In this document: positions 60,325 through 64,000 of the stretch, one piece after another
How the letters are laid out: each line of letters opens with the position of its first letter
How positions within the stretch are numbered: position 1 is the stretch's first letter
NCBI RefSeq assembly: GCF_020164535.1
Contig: NZ_JAIQZC010000003.1
Coordinates: 372,001-436,000 of the forward strand
Length of the DNA stretch: 64,000 bases
Reading direction: 5' to 3'
From: Psychroflexus montanilacus
GTDB lineage: Bacteria; Bacteroidota; Bacteroidia; Flavobacteriales; Flavobacteriaceae
Translations under genes and position numbers: made by a program
Notes under the pieces: generated by a model
What the model was told of the DNA's origin: nothing
Database searches by the model: none
What the model saw: the letters and a program-made list of their open reading frames with translations, nothing else

Positions 60325-61494
60325 ATGAAATCTGTCCCACTTTTTCTTCTAGCCTTTTTTTTCGCCTCAAAAGTATCCTACTCCCAGGATGATCGCCGAG
60401 TTATTACTACTGGAGTTCCTTTTTTGCTTATTGCTGCAGATGCAAGATCTTCAGGTATGGGAGATCAGGGAGTGGCCACTCCTGTAGATGCTTTCTCACA
60501 ACAATGGAATGCAGCTAAATATGCCTTTTCTGAAACAAAAACAGGAATAGGCTTGTCTTACACACCATATTTAAGGGAATTGGTAAGTGATATTAACTTA
60601 GCAAACTTGTCTTATTTTAATAGGATTAACGAGCGTAGTGCCTTCGCAGCTAGCATTAGATATTTTGGCCTTGGTGGGGTAGAATTTAGAGATACACCTG
60701 AGCAAGTTGCAAGAGAGGTAGAGCCAAATGAGTTTGCAGTAGATTTAAGTTATTCCTTAAGATTGAGCGAACAGTTCTCTATGGCGGTCACTGGTCGGTT
60801 TATAAATTCTAATTTAAGATTTCCTACAGGAATTGCAGACGCTTCTGCAGCAAGTAGTTTTGGTGCCGATATCTCAATGTTCTATAGAAGTGAAGAAAAA
60901 TTCTACAAAGACTTCAACGGTCGCTGGAGAGGAGGCTTGGCGATTAGCAACATAGGTCCAAAAATCAAATATGATGACGCAGGTGATGAGAACTTCTTAC
61001 CTACCAATTTTAAAGCAGGTGCAGGCTTCGACTTTATACTAGATGCATCCAATACTATAGGAGTTCACCTGGAAGTGAATAAATTACTAGTTCCTACTCC
61101 GCCAAGTGTTGAAAGAAATGAACAGGGACAGATTACTCCTGAAAGTCAACAGAGACTTTTGGATTATAGAAGGGAAAATGAATTTGGGGCTATCTTTTCA
61201 TCCTGGGGTGATGCGCCAGATGGATTTTCAGAAGAGTTAAAAGAAATCACCTGGGCTTTAGGGGCAGAATATTGGTTTGAGGATAGTTTTGCTGTGAGAT
61301 TAGGTTATTTTAACGAATCAGAGCAAAAGGGTTTTAGAAAATTTGTAACTATGGGTGTGGGCTTTAAGTATTCTACAATCAATATAGATGCTTCGTACCT
61401 GTTTTCAACATCTACAGTTCAAAATCCATTGGAAGGTACTTTGAGATTTGGACTGACCTTTAATATTGGAGACAATGCCTATATAGAATATTAA
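60325..61494 (+). CDS. porV: Type IX secretion system outer-membrane protein PorV (LptO)
   Basis: A 389-aa FadL-type beta-barrel that shuttles T9SS cargo to PorU. The signal peptide is 'MKSVPLFLLAFFFASKVSYS', followed by 'RRVITTGVPFLLIAADARSS' and 'GMGDQGVATPVDAFSQQWNA', which are the PorV N-terminal hallmark. Strands continue to the C-terminal 'GTLRFGLTFNIGDNAYIEY'. The frame can be extended 18 codons into the porU tail, but ATG 60325 gives the proper signal peptide. Its order after porU and before cdd-pdhA is the usual flavobacterial arrangement. Confidence 0.95.
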   Translation: MKSVPLFLLAFFFASKVSYSQDDRRVITTGVPFLLIAADARSSGMGDQGVATPVDAFSQQWNAAKYAFSETKTGIGLSYTPYLRELVSDINLANLSYFNRINERSAFAASIRYFGLGGVEFRDTPEQVAREVEPNEFAVDLSYSLRLSEQFSMAVTGRFINSNLRFPTGIADASAASSFGADISMFYRSEEKFYKDFNGRWRGGLAISNIGPKIKYDDAGDENFLPTNFKAGAGFDFILDASNTIGVHLEVNKLLVPTPPSVERNEQGQITPESQQRLLDYRRENEFGAIFSSWGDAPDGFSEELKEITWALGAEYWFEDSFAVRLGYFNESEQKGFRKFVTMGVGFKYSTINIDASYLFSTSTVQNPLEGTLRFGLTFNIGDNAYIEY

Positions 61495-61520
61495 CTTTAT
61501 ATTTGTGACACGACATTGCT

Positions 61521-61550
61521 AAAAGTATCAATTTAATTGATACTTTTTTT
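61521..61550 (+). terminator. Terminator of porU-porV
   Basis: A perfect 12-bp stem, AAAAGTATCAAT (61521-61532) with ATTGATACTTTT (61536-61547), has a 3-nt loop and a T run. It lies 27 nt after the porV stop and 20 nt before the cdd ATG. Confidence 0.9.
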
Positions 61551-61570
61551 GTCTTCAAGAAAAGCAAATC

Positions 61571-62053
61571 ATGATAGAAAAGCACATAAATACAACTATA
61601 CAGGTTTTTGATTCTATTTCAGAATTACCAGATGATATTCAAAGTCTGATGCAAAATGCAGTTGAAGCAAGAGATAGGGCTTACGCTCCCTATTCAAAAT
61701 TTAAAGTAGGTGCTGCTCTCGTTTTAGAAAATGGTTCCATAGTAAAGGGTAGCAATCAGGAAAATGCATCCTATCCATCTGGCCTTTGTGCTGAGCGCAC
61801 AGCGATTTATGCTGCTGGAGCCAATTATCCAAATCAGAAAATTAAAGCTATAGCCATAACAGCAACATCAGAAAAACATGATGTTCTCGAACCTATCGCT
61901 CCATGCGGAGCTTGCCGTCAAGCTATTGCGGAGTATGAGCAAAAACAAGACCAGCCAATACATATTTACTTTACTGGTACAAGTGGTAAAGTGATTCACG
62001 TGAAGGCATTGCTGGATATTTTACCCTTAGCCTTTGACAATAAGTTTCTTTAA
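61571..62053 (+). CDS. cdd: Cytidine deaminase
   Basis: A zinc enzyme converting (deoxy)cytidine to (deoxy)uridine for pyrimidine salvage. Zinc ligands and catalytic Glu are seen as Cys-Ala-Glu in 'PSGLCAERTAIYAAGA' and Cys-x-x-Cys in 'PCGACRQAIAEYE', with the substrate motif 'SKFKVGAALVLENGSIVKGS' upstream. At 160 aa it is the small tetrameric form with an N-terminal extension of about 25 residues. It lies between porV and pdhA, behind a terminator. Confidence 0.95.
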   Translation: MIEKHINTTIQVFDSISELPDDIQSLMQNAVEARDRAYAPYSKFKVGAALVLENGSIVKGSNQENASYPSGLCAERTAIYAAGANYPNQKIKAIAITATSEKHDVLEPIAPCGACRQAIAEYEQKQDQPIHIYFTGTSGKVIHVKALLDILPLAFDNKFL

Positions 62054-62096
62054 AGTTAATACTCGCTAAAGTATTTTCAATTCTTACATAAAGTAT

Positions 62097-62104
62097 TACT
62101 TTTG
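62097..62104 (+). promoter_or_regulatory. Candidate -7 box of pdhA
   Basis: TACTTTTG fits TAnnTTTG and lies 42 nt before the pdhA ATG in the 93-nt gap after cdd. No clear -33 TTG is present. Confidence 0.4.
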
Positions 62105-62146
62105 TAATTCTATACTTTTAACAAAGGCAACAAAATAAAGCTGTAC

Positions 62147-63145
62147 ATGAAAAAAATAACAAAAAAAACTTATTTGAAATGGTATGAGGACATGCTGTTT
62201 TGGAGAAAGTTTGAAGATAAGTTAGCTCAAGTTTACATTCAACAAAAAGTAAGAGGTTTCTTGCATTTATACAACGGTCAGGAGGCGATTTTAGCAGGAG
62301 CTTTACATGTGATGGATCTGGAGAAGGATAAAATGATCACAGCGTATAGAAACCATGTGCAGCCCATAGGAATGGGTGTAGATCCAAAACGCGTTATGGC
62401 CGAACTTTACGGTAAAAAGACTGGTACTTCTCAGGGTCTTGGAGGGTCGATGCACATCTTTTCAAAAGAACATAGATTTTTTGGAGGGCACGGTATTGTA
62501 GGGGGGCAAATTCCTCTTGGTGCTGGCTTGGCTTTTGCCGATAAATATTTCAACAACAATGCGGTTACACTTTGTTTCTTAGGAGATGGTGCAGCCAGAC
62601 AAGGTTCGCTTCATGAAACCTTGAACATGGCAACCAACTGGAACTTACCAGTAGTATTCTGTGTAGAAAACAACGGCTACGCGATGGGAACCTCGGTGAA
62701 GAGAACATCGAGTCACGAAGATATTTGGAGACTTGGTCTTGGTTACGAGATGCCATGTGGCCCTGTAGATGCTATGAATCCTACCAAGGTGGCTGAAGCC
62801 CTGGACGAGGCGATTACAAGAGCTAGAGCTGGTAAAGGTCCTACCTTTTTGGACCTTAAAACCTACAGATATAGAGGTCACTCTATGAGTGATGCTCAAA
62901 AATACAGAACCAAAGACGAAGTAGAAGAGTATCAAAAAATTGATCCTATTTCTCAGGTGAAGAAAACATTATTAGATAAGAAATACGCCTCTGAAGACGA
63001 CATCAAAAAAATTGACAAACGCGTCAAAGATAAAGTTAGCGAATGTGAAAAATTCGCTGATGAATCTGATTTCCCAGACAAAAGCGTCATGTATGATGTT
63101 GTTTACGAGCAAGAAGATTATCCTTTCATTTCTCACAAATTATAA
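62147..63145 (+). CDS. pdhA: Pyruvate dehydrogenase E1 component, alpha subunit
   Basis: The thiamine-diphosphate half of the heterotetrameric E1 that decarboxylates pyruvate. The ThDP motif is 'GDGAARQGSLHETLNMATNW' (GDG...), with the distal Asn in 'CVENNGYAMGTSVKR', and the phosphorylation-loop-like 'YRYRGHSMSDAQKYRTKDE' follows. Length 332 aa is normal. It is followed 4 nt later by the E2 gene, so E1-beta is not adjacent and must be encoded elsewhere or after pdhC. The subunit pairing is family knowledge. Confidence 0.96.
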   Translation: MKKITKKTYLKWYEDMLFWRKFEDKLAQVYIQQKVRGFLHLYNGQEAILAGALHVMDLEKDKMITAYRNHVQPIGMGVDPKRVMAELYGKKTGTSQGLGGSMHIFSKEHRFFGGHGIVGGQIPLGAGLAFADKYFNNNAVTLCFLGDGAARQGSLHETLNMATNWNLPVVFCVENNGYAMGTSVKRTSSHEDIWRLGLGYEMPCGPVDAMNPTKVAEALDEAITRARAGKGPTFLDLKTYRYRGHSMSDAQKYRTKDEVEEYQKIDPISQVKKTLLDKKYASEDDIKKIDKRVKDKVSECEKFADESDFPDKSVMYDVVYEQEDYPFISHKL

Positions 63146-63149
63146 TTAG

Positions 63150-64000
63150 ATGGCTGAAGTAGTAAATATGCCTAGATTGAGCGACACCATGGAAGAAGGT
63201 GTTGTGGCAAAATGGTTAAAACAAAAAGGAGACAAGGTAGAAGAAGGAGATATTTTAGCGGAGATCGAAACTGATAAAGCTACCATGGAATTTGAATCTT
63301 TCTACGACGGTGTGCTTTTGCATATTGGCGTTGAAGAAGGTGATGGTGCTCCAGTAGATTCACTCCTTGCTATCATTGGTGAAGAAGGTGAAGACATTGA
63401 TGAATTGATAAAGAAAGCTGAGCAAGGTGATTCTTCTGATGAAGATGAATCTTCTGAAGCTAAAGATGAAAAAGATACTGATACATCATCTGATGATACT
63501 TCTTCTGAAGATGAAGATGAGTCTGATGACGATAATGGCGGTATTCCTGATGGCGTTGAAGTAGTCACAATGCCAAGACTTAGTGACACTATGGAGGAAG
63601 GTACTGTAGCCACATGGCTGAAATCTGTTGGTGATGATGTGGAAGAGGGTGAGATTTTAGCAGAAATCGAAACCGACAAAGCTACGATGGAATTTGAATC
63701 CTTCTATTCTGGAAAACTACTTCACATAGGTATTGAGGAAGGAGGTTCAGCTCCGGTAGACGATGTTCTAGCCATCATAGGGCCAGATGGAACCGATGTA
63801 GATCAGGTTCTCAAATCCCTGAAATCTGGAGGGTCCTCATCAGAATCTAAAAAGGAATCCAAAGAGAAAGCCTCAAAAGATACTGATTCCCAGGAAAAAG
63901 AAACTAATTCTACATCTTCAGAAGCAGAGTCCAAAGACCTGTCTGGAGATGAAGACGCAGATAATACAGACAATCAGGGAAGAATATTAGCTTCTCCTTT
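63150..64000 (+). CDS. pdhC: Pyruvate dehydrogenase E2, dihydrolipoyllysine acetyltransferase (5' part)
   Basis: The frame is open from ATG 63150 to the window edge, 283 codons seen, so the gene is partial only because of the window. It has two tandem lipoyl domains: residues 1-80 with lipoyl Lys in 'ETDKATMEFESFYDG', and about 132-210 with the same wording 'ETDKATMEFESFYSG'. They are joined by an acidic Ser/Asp/Glu linker and followed by a second Lys/Ser/Glu-rich linker. 'GRILASP', the start of the E1/E3-binding domain, is at the edge. The catalytic acetyltransferase domain lies beyond. The adjacent pdhA shows it is the pyruvate, not 2-oxoglutarate, E2. Confidence 0.95.
   Translation, partial: MAEVVNMPRLSDTMEEGVVAKWLKQKGDKVEEGDILAEIETDKATMEFESFYDGVLLHIGVEEGDGAPVDSLLAIIGEEGEDIDELIKKAEQGDSSDEDESSEAKDEKDTDTSSDDTSSEDEDESDDDNGGIPDGVEVVTMPRLSDTMEEGTVATWLKSVGDDVEEGEILAEIETDKATMEFESFYSGKLLHIGIEEGGSAPVDDVLAIIGPDGTDVDQVLKSLKSGGSSSESKKESKEKASKDTDSQEKETNSTSSEAESKDLSGDEDADNTDNQGRILASP

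Noticed and set aside
63302-63679. Antisense Ser-rich open frame opposite pdhC
   Set aside because: It is the reverse complement of the Asp/Glu/Ser linker and lipoyl domains; low-complexity shadow.
1-64000. Prophage, integrative element with integrase, or secondary-metabolite cluster
   Set aside because: No integrase, transposase, capsid, terminase, polyketide or peptide synthetase gene is seen; nearly all operons are core flavobacterial genes.

Overview
The window comes from a member of the Bacteroidota, most likely a marine-type Flavobacteriaceae. The evidence is low-GC sequence, weak Shine-Dalgarno signals, Bacteroidota promoters (TTG-N20-22-TAnnTTTG), type IX secretion and gliding genes (porT, gldJ, porU, porV, a T9SS-sorted protein), an exbB-exbD-exbD cluster, the mevalonate route to isoprenoids, and short repeats typical of the group. 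There is no prophage, integrase, plasmid gene, rRNA operon or CRISPR array. The window is mainly chromosomal housekeeping DNA with a few small accessory patches.

Layout. 1-5.7 kb: a polyprenyl synthetase with a small partner gene on the minus strand, then sucA-sucB (2-oxoglutarate dehydrogenase E1 and E2) with a clear terminator. 6-7.9 kb is a small accessory patch: a DUF4177-like protein, a two-helix membrane protein, a DUF433/DUF5615 toxin-antitoxin-like pair and a retropepsin-like protein. 7.9-9.9 kb: tatD-ansA and tRNA-Ser(GGA). 9.9-13.1 kb: an exbB/exbD energising operon followed by porT. 13.1-17.5 kb, minus strand: a PAP2-like membrane protein, rpoN, an RluA-type pseudouridine synthase and asnS. 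17.7-20.2 kb: feoA-feoB and a 43-residue FeoB-associated protein. 20.2-23.0 kb: 5-formyl-THF cyclo-ligase overlapping a RimB-RimK-aspartoacylase cluster. 23-28 kb: TerB-like protein, fbp, acetyltransferase, aspartate kinase and a membrane hydrolase. 28.2-32 kb: a PID-CTERM-like peptide and a three-gene glycosyltransferase operon. 32.2-37.2 kb: ECF sigma/anti-sigma pair, TspO, then mvaD, a mevalonate-kinase-like GHMP kinase and a UbiA prenyltransferase. 37.5-42.4 kb: aldehyde dehydrogenase and SDR, SCO and RseP.

42.5-43.4 kb holds the most unusual structure. An intact tRNA-Asn(GTT) is followed by two further, damaged copies of its 3' part. A small GIY-YIG nuclease gene lies between each pair of neighbouring copies. 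The damaged copies have tRNA segments replaced by perfect or near-perfect palindromes, and each nuclease gene ends inside the next tRNA remnant. This looks like a tRNA-targeting GIY-YIG element that has fired at least twice.

43.7-48.8 kb: a DUF2383-type protein, a secreted amidohydrolase, a 962-residue Gly-rich T9SS-sorted protein and a PID-CTERM-like peptide. 48.8-51.9 kb, minus strand: a VWA protein, an AAA+ ATPase and two tandem paralogous single-helix membrane proteins too short for routine gene calling. 51.9-64 kb: MATE transporter, murF, gldJ, porU, porV, cdd, pdhA, and the start of pdhC, which runs off the window end.

How the genes fit together. PorT, GldJ, PorU and PorV belong to one secretion/gliding machine whose likely cargo includes the Gly-rich protein at 45.7 kb. 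SucAB and PdhA/PdhC feed central carbon metabolism. The polyprenyl synthetase, MvaD, the GHMP kinase and UbiA form parts of isoprenoid lipid synthesis. All functional calls come from reading motifs in the translated sequence; no database search was run.
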